Program-made: the position numbers and the translations under genes
Notes under the pieces: generated by a model
The model's input: the letters and a program-made list of their open reading frames with translations, nothing else
Database searches by the model: none
Told to the model about the DNA's origin: nothing
Origin: Acidimicrobiales bacterium
GTDB taxonomy: Bacteria; Actinomycetota; Acidimicrobiia; Acidimicrobiales; AC-14
Length of the DNA: 64,000 bases
Direction: 5' to 3'
Assembly (NCBI GenBank): GCA_025463925.1
Contig: JAODBK010000091.1
Coordinates: forward strand, 43,630-107,629
Part shown: one piece after another, positions 35,447-43,354 of the stretch
How the letters are laid out: each line of letters starts with the position of its first letter
Numbering within the stretch: the first letter of the stretch is position 1

Positions 35447-35782
35447 TCAGGCCGCGACGACGAGCTTGCCGTTCATCGTCGGGTGGATCGTGCACTTGTA
35501 GTCGAAGGTGCCCGCGGCGGTGAACGTGTGGGTGTACGTCCCGCTGGTCATCGTCTTGCTGTGGAAGCTGGGGAACGTGACGTTGTGCGCCACGCTCTCG
35601 CCCCACTTCCACGTGACGGTGTCGCCGACCTTCACCTGGAGGGTGTCCGGTTGGAAGCTGAGATTCTTGAGGATCACCGTCGGGCCGTTGGTGGCCGTCG
35701 GTGCCTTCGAACCACCACCGCCGCACGCGCCGATCAGGAGCAGCCCGGCCGTCAAGGCGACGGCGAGAAGGAGGCGCCTCAC
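35447..35782 (-). CDS. Lipoprotein cupredoxin (plastocyanin-like)
   Basis: A 111-residue type-1 copper protein exported as a lipoprotein. A hydrophobic N-terminus ends in LIGAC (lipid Cys20). The copper ligands are visible as His66 (VAHNV), Cys97 (DYKC), His100 (TIH) and Met103. It probably shuttles electrons at the outer face of the membrane. It lies immediately after the PuuD-like gene on the same strand, with one base between them, so the two are likely to work together. Confidence 0.9.
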   Translation of the reverse strand: MRRLLLAVALTAGLLLIGACGGGGSKAPTATNGPTVILKNLSFQPDTLQVKVGDTVTWKWGESVAHNVTFPSFHSKTMTSGTYTHTFTAAGTFDYKCTIHPTMNGKLVVAA

Positions 35783-35783
35783 G

Positions 35784-36551
35784 TCAGCTCTTGTAGAACA
35801 TGAGGAGCATCACGACGAACAGCGCAACCCACACGACGAAGCCGGCGACGATCGTGTCCGGGTGCTTCTCGAGTGGCTTCTTGGTCGGCCCCGGGCCGGT
35901 GCCGCCGATGTAGCCCAGCGCGTTGAGCTCGATCACCGCGGCGACCACCAGCGCGATCAGGTACCAGGCCACCCGCTTGCCGGCGCCCGGCAGGTAGTCG
36001 AGATGTGGCGCAACGGCGAAGAAGTGACTCGTCGCCGCCATGAAGAAGACCATCGGGATCGAGAACAACGTGTTGGTGCGCGATGCGAGCAGTGCCTTGC
36101 GTCCCGCGGCGGCGGCATTGGGGTCGGCCTCGCGGCCGGCGGCCAAACCCTCGGCATTCGCGATGACGATCTTCTGGTTCGGCCAGATGACGAGCCACAC
36201 GTTGGCGAACATGATCGTGCCGTACAGCATGCCGGTGAAGATCGACAGCCACGGCAGTGACTTCATGTAGTCGCTCTTGTAGTCCTGCTGGAACACGAAG
36301 ATCAGCAGTCCGGTGGCGAACGTGAGCGCGGCCGCCCAACGGAACCACCACAACGCCCGGCTGGTCAGTTTGCGAATGGCTTCGGTGCGCGCACCCGCTT
36401 CGAACTCGGCATACGCCGGCACCTGCACGAAGTTGAAGAAGTACAGGAGGCCGATCCATGTGATGCCCGCCAGGATGTGTCCCCATCTCGAAAGAACGAT
36501 GAGGAGCGCACGAGCAAAGCCCACTCCCGCTGCCAAGAGCATCTTCCACAC
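35784..36551 (-). CDS. PuuD-like (urate hydroxylase N-terminal type) membrane protein
   Basis: A 255-residue membrane protein with about seven helices, matching the membrane half of PuuD-type urate hydroxylase: WIGLLYFFNFVQVP, ALWWFRWAA, GTIMFANVWLVIWPNQK and the FSIPMVFFMAATSHF block. Several histidines could ligate haem. The cytochrome c domain fused in classical PuuD is absent; the following cupredoxin may replace it as electron acceptor. No other purine genes are near, so urate as substrate is doubtful. ATG 36551. Confidence 0.75.
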   Translation of the reverse strand: MWKMLLAAGVGFARALLIVLSRWGHILAGITWIGLLYFFNFVQVPAYAEFEAGARTEAIRKLTSRALWWFRWAAALTFATGLLIFVFQQDYKSDYMKSLPWLSIFTGMLYGTIMFANVWLVIWPNQKIVIANAEGLAAGREADPNAAAAGRKALLASRTNTLFSIPMVFFMAATSHFFAVAPHLDYLPGAGKRVAWYLIALVVAAVIELNALGYIGGTGPGPTKKPLEKHPDTIVAGFVVWVALFVVMLLMFYKS

Positions 36552-36608
36552 TCCCGATCACGCCACTGGTGCGCGGAACGTAGCAGGAAGGAGGGGCCTC
36601 CTCCCGCA

Positions 36609-37022
36609 TCAAGCCTTCTTGGTCTCCCAGAACACCTTGTCGATGTCGCCGATGCGGTCGAGGAGGCGCTGGGCCACCTTGGCATCGACGGCCTGCTTGG
36701 TCTCGCCGGCCAGCTTGGTCGCCTCCCAGAACAGCGCGTGGAGGTCAGGATGATCGGCGAGATGCTCGGGCTTGAAGTAGTCCGTCCACAGCACCCACAG
36801 ATGGTGCTTGACGAGGTCGGCCCGTTGCTCCTTGATGAACAGCGCCCGCTCCTTGAACACCGGGTCGTCCGACTCGTTGTACTTCTCGATGCACGCCAGC
36901 ACGGACTCCGCCTCGATGCGGGCCTGCGCCGGGTCGTACACGCCGCACGGCAGGTCGCAGTGCGCGTAGGCGGTCAGCGGTGGGAATCGGCGGTCGATGG
37001 CGTCGAGAACGCGCGAGAACAT
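36609..37022 (-). CDS. sodN: Nickel superoxide dismutase
   Basis: Converts superoxide to oxygen and hydrogen peroxide with a nickel site. The 137-residue precursor starts with a 20-residue leader, then the nickel hook HCDLPCGVYDP from His21. Removal of the leader frees the histidine amino group that binds nickel; the maturation protease gene sodX lies divergently next to it. The rest matches the four-helix family (YNESDDPVFKERALFIKEQ). ATG 37022 is preceded by AAAGGAG. Expression often depends on nickel through Nur in actinobacteria; no clear Nur box was found in the 53-bp gap. Confidence 0.95.
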   Translation of the reverse strand: MFSRVLDAIDRRFPPLTAYAHCDLPCGVYDPAQARIEAESVLACIEKYNESDDPVFKERALFIKEQRADLVKHHLWVLWTDYFKPEHLADHPDLHALFWEATKLAGETKQAVDAKVAQRLLDRIGDIDKVFWETKKA

Positions 37023-37075
37023 GTCCGGCTCCTTTTGGATCGCGAATGCACCTTGCCTACCCGACCGGTGGCGCA

Positions 37076-37387
37076 ATGATTCGCCGAGTCATTGTCTCTG
37101 GCAACAGCATGTTCCCGACGATCCTTCCCGGTGACCGGCTGTTGGTGGTCGGCCGCAAGGTGCGAGCCGGTGACCTGGCGGCGCTGCGCGATCCCCGCGA
37201 GCCCGACCGCGTGATGGTGAAGCGCGTCGTCGCCGTGGAGGGCACGACCGGCGCGGTCGCGGTGGCCGGTGACAACCCGGACGCCAGCACCGACAGCCGT
37301 CACTTCGGGTCGGTGCCTCGCCACCTGGTCGTCGGCCGCGTGCGGTGGCGCTACTGGCCGCAGGATCGACGCGGCAGACTCCGGTGA
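37076..37387 (+). CDS. sodX: Nickel-SOD maturation protease SodX (S26 signal peptidase family)
   Basis: A 103-residue signal-peptidase-like protease with the catalytic serine in VSGNSMFPTILPGDRLLV and the catalytic lysine in VMVKRVVAVEG, followed by GDNPDASTDSRHFG. In nickel-SOD loci this enzyme removes the SodN leader. It is divergent from sodN with 53 bp between the starts. The stop overlaps the ATG of the acyl-CoA dehydrogenase (TGATG). Confidence 0.92.
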   Translation: MIRRVIVSGNSMFPTILPGDRLLVVGRKVRAGDLAALRDPREPDRVMVKRVVAVEGTTGAVAVAGDNPDASTDSRHFGSVPRHLVVGRVRWRYWPQDRRGRLR

Positions 37388-38532
37388 TGGCCCACCCGAT
37401 CTTCACCCCGGAGCACGAGGAGCTCCGGCGATCGATCCGGGCGTACGTCGAGAAGGAGCTGCGGCCCCATGCCGACGAGTGGGAAGCGGCCAAGGACTTT
37501 CCCGACTCGGTGTTCCGCCGCATGGGTGAGCTCGGCTTCCTCGGGCTGCATTTCGCGGTCGACGACGGTGGCTCGGGCGGCGACTACCTCACGATGCTGG
37601 TGCTGGCCGAGGAGATGGCGCGGTGTGGCAGCGGCGGCGTGAGCATGGCGATCAGTGTGCAGTGCGAGTACGTGACGCCGCCCATCGCCAAGTTCGGCAC
37701 CGCGGAGCAGAAGGCGCGCTGGCTCCGCCCGGCGATCGAGGGCCGGCGGATCGGCGCGCTCGGCATCACGGAGCCGGGCGCCGGCAGCGACGTCGCGGGC
37801 ATCACCACGCGGGCCGAGCGCGACGGCGACGGGTACGTCGTCAACGGCGCCAAGACGTTCATCACCAACGGGTGCCGGGCCGATTTCCTCCTGCTCGTCG
37901 CCAAGACCGACGCGACACAGCGGCATGCGGGCATCTCGCTCTTCCTCGTCGACACCGACACGCCGGGCTTCGCGGTGACCCGGCGGCTCGACAAGGTCGG
38001 CATGTGGCCGAGCGACACCGCCGAGCTGGCCTTCACCGACATGCGCATTCCGGCGGAGAACCTCCTCGGCGAGGAGGGCAAGGGCTTTCATCACGTCATG
38101 TGGGAGCTGCAGGGCGAGCGGCTCTCGGCCGCGGCCGGCGCGTGCGCCGGCGCCCAGATCACCGTCGACGCCACCGCCGAGTTCGTGAAGGGTCGCCGGG
38201 CGTTCGGGCAGCGGATCGCCGACTTCCAGGCGGTGCGCCACCACCTGGCCGAATGCCAGACGGCGATCGACGCCGCCCGAGCCCTGACCTACGAGACGGC
38301 CTGGCGGGTGCAGCTCGGGGAGTACCCGGTGCAGGCCATCACCGAGGCCAAGCTGCTGGCGACGCGGACCCATTTCCAGGTCGCCGACACCTGCCTGCAA
38401 CTTCACGGCGGCATGGGCTACATGATGGAGATGCCCGTGCAGCGCGCCTGGCGCGACAGCCGGCTGGCGCGCATCGGCGCCGGTGCCGACGAGGTGATGC
38501 TCGACGCGATCGCCAAGTCGATGGGCCTGTAG
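37387..38532 (+). CDS. Acyl-CoA dehydrogenase
   Basis: FAD enzyme of 381 residues that oxidises acyl-CoA to enoyl-CoA and passes electrons to ETF. Family blocks are in place: GALGITEPGAGSDVAGI, NGAKTFITNG, the FVKGRRAFGQRIADFQ helix and the C-terminal QLHGGMGYMMEMPVQRAWRD. The usual catalytic glutamate region is near the C-terminal GADEVML. ATG 37387 overlaps the sodX stop. The chain length it acts on is unknown. Confidence 0.93.
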   Translation: MAHPIFTPEHEELRRSIRAYVEKELRPHADEWEAAKDFPDSVFRRMGELGFLGLHFAVDDGGSGGDYLTMLVLAEEMARCGSGGVSMAISVQCEYVTPPIAKFGTAEQKARWLRPAIEGRRIGALGITEPGAGSDVAGITTRAERDGDGYVVNGAKTFITNGCRADFLLLVAKTDATQRHAGISLFLVDTDTPGFAVTRRLDKVGMWPSDTAELAFTDMRIPAENLLGEEGKGFHHVMWELQGERLSAAAGACAGAQITVDATAEFVKGRRAFGQRIADFQAVRHHLAECQTAIDAARALTYETAWRVQLGEYPVQAITEAKLLATRTHFQVADTCLQLHGGMGYMMEMPVQRAWRDSRLARIGAGADEVMLDAIAKSMGL

Positions 38533-38614
38533 ACCCATTTGCGGTCGATTGCACCACCAGTTTCACGATCGCCCCTTCTCATCCGTGAGGGTCGCCCGTT
38601 AATCTCGTTGTCAC

Positions 38615-39151
38615 ATGGCAAGTGTGGCCCTCGACCGTCTGCTCGATCCCGAGTTTCTCGGTGACCTTCCGGCGCGCCAGATCGAGGAGATCCGCTCGAT
38701 GCGCGCCGAGTGCCAGCAGGTCGAGGTCGGCCTGTCCTACCTCCGCCGCCTGGCCCAGGGCCGGCTCGACATCGTCGCCGACGAACTGCGCCGGCGGACC
38801 GACGGGTCACCGCCCACCGACATGGCCACGCTGGTCGAGCGGCTGCCGTCGATCCTGTCGGAGCACGTCACCTCACCGGGCAACGGCCGGCTGCCGACGT
38901 ACTTCGACCCCGGCGACCTCGCCGAGGTCAGCGCGCAACTCGACGAGATCGTCGACACCGCGGCGCTGAGCGCGCTGCCCGAGCTGTCCGACGACGAGGT
39001 GCGGGCGTTGATGGACCGGCTCACCGGGCTCGAGCACGAGGTGTCGGCCCAACGCCGGGCGCTGCACGAGAACATCGACGCGCTCCAGTCCGAGCTGACG
39101 CGGCGGTACAAAACGGGGGAAGCGACCGTGGAGTCGCTCTATCAACGGTGA
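38615..39151 (+). CDS. rsiG: RsiG-like cyclic di-GMP-binding anti-sigma factor
   Basis: A 178-residue helical protein carrying the ligand signature of Streptomyces RsiG, E-x3-S-x2-R-x3-Q-x3-D. The first copy is exact: Glu37, Ser41, Arg44, Gln48, Asp52. A second copy near the C-terminus fits at four of five positions (Glu140, Ser144, Arg147, His151 instead of Gln, Asp155). In Streptomyces, RsiG armed with cyclic di-GMP holds the sigma factor WhiG. No whiG is in the window, so the partner here is unknown. The next two genes encode a response regulator and an HD-GYP hydrolase. ATG 38615 lies nine bases after TAATCT. Confidence 0.85.
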   Translation: MASVALDRLLDPEFLGDLPARQIEEIRSMRAECQQVEVGLSYLRRLAQGRLDIVADELRRRTDGSPPTDMATLVERLPSILSEHVTSPGNGRLPTYFDPGDLAEVSAQLDEIVDTAALSALPELSDDEVRALMDRLTGLEHEVSAQRRALHENIDALQSELTRRYKTGEATVESLYQR

Positions 39152-39537
39152 GTGACACTCAGATCCGGCGGCTCGTGCTGGTGGTCGACGACGACGAGGT
39201 CGTGCGCAAGGTGGTGCGCATGGTCCTCGAAGCCGACGACTTCGAAGTGGTCGAAGCGGCCAACGGTCCGGACGCGTTGGCGTCGGTCGCGTCCGAGCAC
39301 CCGCCGCTGATGGTGCTCGACGTGATGATGCCGGGCATGGACGGCATCGAGGTGTTGCGCAGCCTGCCGCCCGACGTCAAGGTGCTGATGCTGACGGCGC
39401 GCGACGACGCCGCCACCGAAGCCGCGAGCCGGGCCGCCGGCGCCGCCGACTTCCTTGCCAAGCCGTTCAGCTCGGTCGAGTTGCTGGATCACGTCGAGCG
39501 GCTCGTCCACGGCCAACCGGCGAGCGCGGCGACATGA
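39148..39537 (+). CDS. Single-domain response regulator
   Basis: A 129-residue receiver-only protein: acidic pair in VLVVDDDEVVRK, phospho-acceptor aspartate in MVLDVMMPGMDG, and the conserved lysine in FLAKPFSS. No output domain is present. The GTG at 39148 overlaps the RsiG stop and its own stop overlaps the HD-GYP ATG, so it should be made in step with both. It may relay phosphorylation to the HD-GYP protein or to a kinase elsewhere; that is inference. Confidence 0.9.
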   Translation: MSDTQIRRLVLVVDDDEVVRKVVRMVLEADDFEVVEAANGPDALASVASEHPPLMVLDVMMPGMDGIEVLRSLPPDVKVLMLTARDDAATEAASRAAGAADFLAKPFSSVELLDHVERLVHGQPASAAT

Positions 39538-40271
39538 CCTTGGCCGACCAGCCGACGGCGCCGCCGGATCTGCCGACGCTCGCCGGCGATCCGGACGCGA
39601 TGCAGCGCCAGCTGATCGTGTTCGCGCGCGACATCGGCCAGATCTACCGGCGGGAGAAGGGCCGGGCCGAGGAGCTCGAGCAGGCGCTCGCCACCCTCAA
39701 GACGGCCTACTTGGAGACGGTGCGCACCTTGGCGTTCGTCGTCGAGGCCAAGGACGCGTACACCGGCCAGCACCTCGAGCGCTGCCGCGTCTACGGCGTG
39801 GCGCTGCTCCAGGCGATCGGTGCCGCCGAGGAGTACCCCGACGCGGAGTACGGATTCCTGCTGCACGACGCGGGCAAGGTCGGCATCCCGGAGCGGATCC
39901 TCGGCAAGCCCGGCCCGTTGACCGCGGCCGAGTGGCGGGTGATGCGCACCCACCCGCTCATCGGCCACCAGATGGTCGCCGGCATCCCGTTCCTCAAGTC
40001 GGCCGGCGAGGTCGTGCGCTACCACCACGAGATGTTCGATGGCTCCGGCTATCCGGAGGGGCTCAAGGCCGCCGACATCCCGCTCCCGGCCCGGGTCTTC
40101 AGCATCGTCGACGCGTTCGACGCGATGACGACCGACCGGCCGTACCGGGCCGCGCTGCCGATCGACTACGCCGCCGAGGAGATCGCCCGCATGGCCGGCA
40201 CGCAGTTCGACCCGGAGGTCGCCGAGGTGTTCGTGCCGCTGTGCGAGCGGCTGCTGCCTGTCACGGCGTAG
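39534..40271 (+). CDS. HD-GYP domain phosphodiesterase (probable cyclic di-GMP hydrolase)
   Basis: A 245-residue protein with an N-terminal helix and an HD-GYP domain. Metal motifs are visible: HD at 111-112 in LLHDAGKVGIP, HPLIGH at 140-145, HH at 164-165, GYP at 172-174 (DGSGYPEGL), and DAFDAMTTDRPYR further on. It should hydrolyse cyclic di-GMP. It has no receiver of its own; the preceding receiver-only gene may supply that function in trans. Start ATG 39534 overlaps the stop of that gene. Confidence 0.9.
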   Translation: MTLADQPTAPPDLPTLAGDPDAMQRQLIVFARDIGQIYRREKGRAEELEQALATLKTAYLETVRTLAFVVEAKDAYTGQHLERCRVYGVALLQAIGAAEEYPDAEYGFLLHDAGKVGIPERILGKPGPLTAAEWRVMRTHPLIGHQMVAGIPFLKSAGEVVRYHHEMFDGSGYPEGLKAADIPLPARVFSIVDAFDAMTTDRPYRAALPIDYAAEEIARMAGTQFDPEVAEVFVPLCERLLPVTA

Positions 40272-40305
40272 TTGGCGCATTTCCGCGAGCGGTAGCCTCC
40301 TTCCC

Positions 40306-40701
40306 ATGCAGGGTCTCGAAGAGCGGATGCGCGACCTGGGTGAGTTCATCCGCGAGCAACGACGGGTCGCCCGGCTGTCGTTGCGAAAGCTCTCCGAGCA
40401 GGCCGGCATCTCCAACCCGTACCTGAGCCAGATCGAGCGCGGCCTCCGGAAGCCGTCGGCCGAGATCCTCCAGCAGATCGCCAAGGCCCTCCGGATCTCG
40501 GCCGAGACGCTCTACGTGCGAGCCGGGATCCTCGAGCAGCGCGAAGGCGAGCAGGATCTCATCGGCGAGATCCTTCGCGACACCAAGGTGACCGAAGCGC
40601 AGAAGCAGACGCTGATCTCGATCTACGAGGCGTTCTGCCACGAGAACGAGGGCACGCTGGCGCCGCCGGTCGCGGGCGAGCCTCACCCGGTCGACGGGTA
40701 G
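40306..40701 (+). CDS. XRE-family transcriptional regulator
   Basis: A 131-residue DNA-binding protein with an XRE helix-turn-helix at about 10-70: LGEFIREQRRVARLSLRKLS, then SNPYLSQIERGLRKPSAEIL. The C-terminal helical part carries ILRDTKVTEAQKQTLISIYE. It resembles actinobacterial regulators near glycan and lipid genes. The ATG at 40306 follows TAGCCT (40293-40298) by seven bases, indicating a leaderless transcript. Targets are unknown. Confidence 0.85.
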   Translation: MQGLEERMRDLGEFIREQRRVARLSLRKLSEQAGISNPYLSQIERGLRKPSAEILQQIAKALRISAETLYVRAGILEQREGEQDLIGEILRDTKVTEAQKQTLISIYEAFCHENEGTLAPPVAGEPHPVDG

Positions 40702-40714
40702 GGTTTCGGCCGTC

Positions 40715-41935
40715 GTGCGCAGCCTGGCGATCCTTTCTCTGCACACCTCGCCCCTCGCCCAGCCCGGTGCCGGCGATGGCGGCGGCATGAACGTCTACGT
40801 GCGCGAGCTGTCATCGGCGCTCGCCGGCGCGGGCGTCGCCTGCGACGTCTACACGCGCGCGTGGCACCCCGGGCTGCCGGACGTCGTCGACGTGGAGCCC
40901 GGCGTCCGGGTGCACCACGTCGCCGCCGGGCCGCCGGGCCCGCTCGACAAGCACGATCTCCCGGACGTGGTCGGCGACTTCACCAAGGGCGTCCTCACCC
41001 GGATCCTCGACGGGTACGACGCCGAGCTGATCCACGCCAACTACTGGCTCTCCGGCGCCGCCGGCCACAGCCTGAAGCACGAGCTCGAGCTGCCGCTGGT
41101 GTCGACGTTCCACACCCTCGCCCGCGTGAAAGCCGACGAGGCGGCCGAGCACGAGCCCGACCGGCGGGCCCGCACCGAGGCCGAGGTCATCGGTTGCTCG
41201 GACGTGATCCTCGCGTCGAGCGCCGAGGAGCAGGCCCAGCTGGTCCGCTTGTACGGCGCGGCCCCGGAGCGCATCGAGCTCGTGCCGCCGGGCGTCGACC
41301 ACGACCTGTTCGCGCCCGGAGGTCGTGGCGCCGCGCGCGCCGTGCTCGGGCTCGACACCCACGGGCCGCTGCTGCTGTTCGTCGGGCGGATCCAACCGTT
41401 GAAGGGCCTCGACGTCGCGGTGCGGGCGTTGCACGCGCTCGGCCGGCCGGACGCCCGGCTCGCGGTGGTCGGCGGCCCCAGCGGCCCTGACGGCGCCACC
41501 GAGCTGGCGCGCGTGCGCGGCCTCGTCGACGAGCTCGGTCTCGCCGATCGCGTGCGATTCGTGGCGCCGCAACCGCACGGTCGACTCGCGGTGTGGTACC
41601 GCGCCGCGGACGTGTGTCTCGTGCCGAGTCGGTCGGAATCCTTCGGGCTCGTCGCCCTCGAGGCGGCGGCGTGCGGCACGCCGGTCGTGGCCGCCGCGGT
41701 CGGCGGCTTGCGGACGTTGGTGGATCACGGTCACACCGGCTTCCTCGTCGATGGCCGCGACCCGAGCGCGTACGCCGCGTACGCGGGCGAGATCGTCGGC
41801 AACCCGGTGCTCGCGGCGGAGATGTCGATCAGCGCCGCCGCCCGGTCCGGTCGCTACCGCTGGTCGATCACCGCCGCCCGGCTGCGCCGGCTGTACGCCG
41901 ATCTGGCGGCGCGGTCGCTCGTCGAGTGCCGCTAG
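40715..41935 (+). CDS. MshA-like glycosyltransferase (GT4)
   Basis: A 406-residue GT-B enzyme with the hallmark start of MshA, the mycothiol-pathway glycosyltransferase: LSLHTSPLAQPGAGDGGGMN. The C-lobe has LLFVGRIQPLKGLDV and the ESFGLVALEAAACGTPVV signature. It probably transfers GlcNAc from UDP-GlcNAc to inositol-phosphate, but related enzymes have other acceptors, and mshB, mshC and mshD are not seen here. GTG 40715 follows TAGGGT by ten bases. The YbjN gene overlaps its 3' end. Confidence 0.8.
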   Translation: MRSLAILSLHTSPLAQPGAGDGGGMNVYVRELSSALAGAGVACDVYTRAWHPGLPDVVDVEPGVRVHHVAAGPPGPLDKHDLPDVVGDFTKGVLTRILDGYDAELIHANYWLSGAAGHSLKHELELPLVSTFHTLARVKADEAAEHEPDRRARTEAEVIGCSDVILASSAEEQAQLVRLYGAAPERIELVPPGVDHDLFAPGGRGAARAVLGLDTHGPLLLFVGRIQPLKGLDVAVRALHALGRPDARLAVVGGPSGPDGATELARVRGLVDELGLADRVRFVAPQPHGRLAVWYRAADVCLVPSRSESFGLVALEAAACGTPVVAAAVGGLRTLVDHGHTGFLVDGRDPSAYAAYAGEIVGNPVLAAEMSISAAARSGRYRWSITAARLRRLYADLAARSLVECR

Positions 41936-42411
41936 ACGCGGCCCGCGCCGGCGACATCCCCCCGGCGACCCCCGAGGAGCTCGTCCGGCACACCGCAACC
42001 ATCGAGGCGTGGGTCGCGCGGCAGCGCGACGACAACCCGGCGCTGGCCGCGGTCGACCGCGACCAGTCGCGGCGCCGCTGGTACATCCGGCTCCGGGGCG
42101 AGGCGCGCGACTTCGTCGCCATCTGGCTGACCCTCGGCGAGTACACGCTCGGGTACGAGACGTATCTCATGCCGGCGCCCGAGGAGCGGGTCGCCGAGGT
42201 GTACGAGCTGTTGCTCCGCGCCACCCACGGCCTGTACGCGATGGGCTTCGCCATCGGCGGCGAGGACGCGGTCTATCTCGTCGGCCACCTGCCGCTCGGC
42301 GCGCTGACCGAGGACGAGCTCGACCGCATCGTCGGTTCGACCTACGCCGCCATCGAGCGCTGGTTCCGCCCGGCCATGCGCCTCGGCTTCGGCTCCCGCT
42401 TCCACGGCTGA
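41926..42411 (+). CDS. YbjN domain-containing protein
   Basis: A 161-residue protein of the YbjN family, commonly found next to mshA in actinobacteria (Mycobacterium tuberculosis Rv0487 is the example I recall). It contains RRRWYIRLRGEARDFVAIWL and the YELLLRATHGLYAMGFAIG helix. The role is unknown. The GTG at 41926 overlaps the glycosyltransferase stop. The IS element is inserted at the stop codon: the target repeat ends on the T of TGA, and the first IS bases (GA) rebuild the stop. Confidence 0.85.
   Translation: MPLDAARAGDIPPATPEELVRHTATIEAWVARQRDDNPALAAVDRDQSRRRWYIRLRGEARDFVAIWLTLGEYTLGYETYLMPAPEERVAEVYELLLRATHGLYAMGFAIGGEDAVYLVGHLPLGALTEDELDRIVGSTYAAIERWFRPAMRLGFGSRFHG
42402..42409. repeat. 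Target-site duplication, left
   Basis: CCACGGCT, repeated at 44483-44490 on the far side of the element. The identity continues for three more bases by chance or by a longer duplication. Confidence 0.75.
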
Positions 42412-42434
42412 CGACGAGCGGGTTGACGAACCCA
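42410..42434. repeat. Left terminal inverted repeat of the IS
   Basis: The first 25 bases of the element match the right end in inverse orientation at 22 of 25 positions; the 19-base core GAGCGGGTTGACGAACCCA is identical. The core includes TTGACG, which acts as the -35 of the passenger promoter. Confidence 0.85.
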
Positions 42435-42450
42435 TGAGGGGAATTACACT
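42423..42450 (+). promoter_or_regulatory. Passenger-gene promoter built into the left IS end
   Basis: TTGACG (42423-42428) and TACACT (42445-42450) are spaced by 16 bp, a good sigma-70-type promoter. The ATG at 42457 lies six bases after the -10. The arms CCCATGA and TCATGGG (42431-42437 and 42450-42456) form an inverted repeat around the -10, so autoregulation or a hairpin is possible. Confidence 0.7.
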
Positions 42451-42456
42451 CATGGG

Positions 42457-43212
42457 ATGCGATGGAAAGCGCTTGGCCGAGTGGTCGCGATGTTCGTGAT
42501 CGTGGCCGCTGGTCAGGCGATAGTCGGATCATTCGCAACTTCTTCGATTCACAAGCTGGTCAAGAGCCAGCACGTTCGGGATGTCGGCATCGTCGTCATT
42601 TGGGGCTTGGTTATCGCCGTCACTCCCGTCGCCGTTTTCTTGTGGAATCGCAGTCGGGAGATGACTACGCCAGTTGCTCCCGTGGCGCTGACACCGCGCC
42701 CGATGCCGGGGTTCAAGACGCCGAACGAGCTGGAACAAGAGCGCAAGCTAGAGGCGCGGCGGGCGGACGAGGCGATACGGGAGCACCTACGCGCTGAATG
42801 GGGACTGCGCGCTCTGGTGCCAGTAGAGGTCGGACTTCCTTGGCACGAGGTGCCGTCTGGGACGTACTTCTTCACCGATGCCGACCGCGTAGGCGTGTAT
42901 ACCCCGCATGAGACGGCACGCGCGAAGGATGACATCGTGTTGCTACGTCCTGTCGAAGTTCACAAGGACCGAGTTGGCGCGTATTTCTTTCTCCTGTACG
43001 CAACCTCAGAAACCGCCGCGGACCTTAGATACCAGCGGGTACATAAGACCGACCCTCAGTGGCTCAAGCTCACACTCTTTGCACACGCGTATGAGGAAAA
43101 CACGCTCCTCGTCCGGGTCGCGATGGAGGGCAACTACACCTTCGCGCCTCGGTCTTTCCAGCACGGGTATCTGATCGAGCTAATCCATCAGGAGGACGAT
43201 GTGCCTTCCTGA
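42457..43212 (+). CDS. IS passenger gene: two-helix membrane protein of unknown function
   Basis: A 251-residue protein with two predicted N-terminal membrane helices (about 8-27 and 43-64) and a cytoplasmic or external domain of 185 residues. That domain contains a charged helix (ELEQERKLEARRADEAI), an aromatic-rich part (PSGTYFFTDADR, VGAYFFLLYATS) and an acidic tail. No family was recognised. Codon use is visibly more A/T-rich at third positions than in the host genes. It is transcribed from a promoter inside the IS end. It could help element maintenance or confer a trait; nothing shows which. Confidence 0.75.
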   Translation: MRWKALGRVVAMFVIVAAGQAIVGSFATSSIHKLVKSQHVRDVGIVVIWGLVIAVTPVAVFLWNRSREMTTPVAPVALTPRPMPGFKTPNELEQERKLEARRADEAIREHLRAEWGLRALVPVEVGLPWHEVPSGTYFFTDADRVGVYTPHETARAKDDIVLLRPVEVHKDRVGAYFFLLYATSETAADLRYQRVHKTDPQWLKLTLFAHAYEENTLLVRVAMEGNYTFAPRSFQHGYLIELIHQEDDVPS

Positions 43213-43349
43213 GTCTCTTCATCCTCCGGCTTTCGATCTTTCGGGTGCGGCCCAGCTTTCAGCACCTTGCGGATCAGCTTCTCGGCTGGTTCCTCAGTGT
43301 TCACCCGCTCGTCGCGTTGCTCGGGCGTCGGCGTGTACTTGCGCACCAC
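43188..43349 (-). CDS. Possible 53-residue protein downstream of the transposase
   Basis: A reading frame starting GTG GTG at 43349, five bases after the transposase stop codon and in the same direction. The product is charged and hydrophilic (VVRKYTPTPEQRDERVN at the start, PHPKDRKPEDEE near the end) with a proline/lysine-rich middle. It overlaps the end of the passenger gene by 25 bases on the other strand. It may be an accessory ORF of the element or chance coding. Confidence 0.35.
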   Translation of the reverse strand: MVRKYTPTPEQRDERVNTEEPAEKLIRKVLKAGPHPKDRKPEDEETQEGTSSS

Positions 43350-43354
43350 GGGCC

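Noticed and set aside
42452..42500. ATG at 42452 as passenger start
   Set aside because: It opens a different frame without membrane helices; ATG 42457 gives the long hydrophobic N-terminus and lies six bases after the -10 box.
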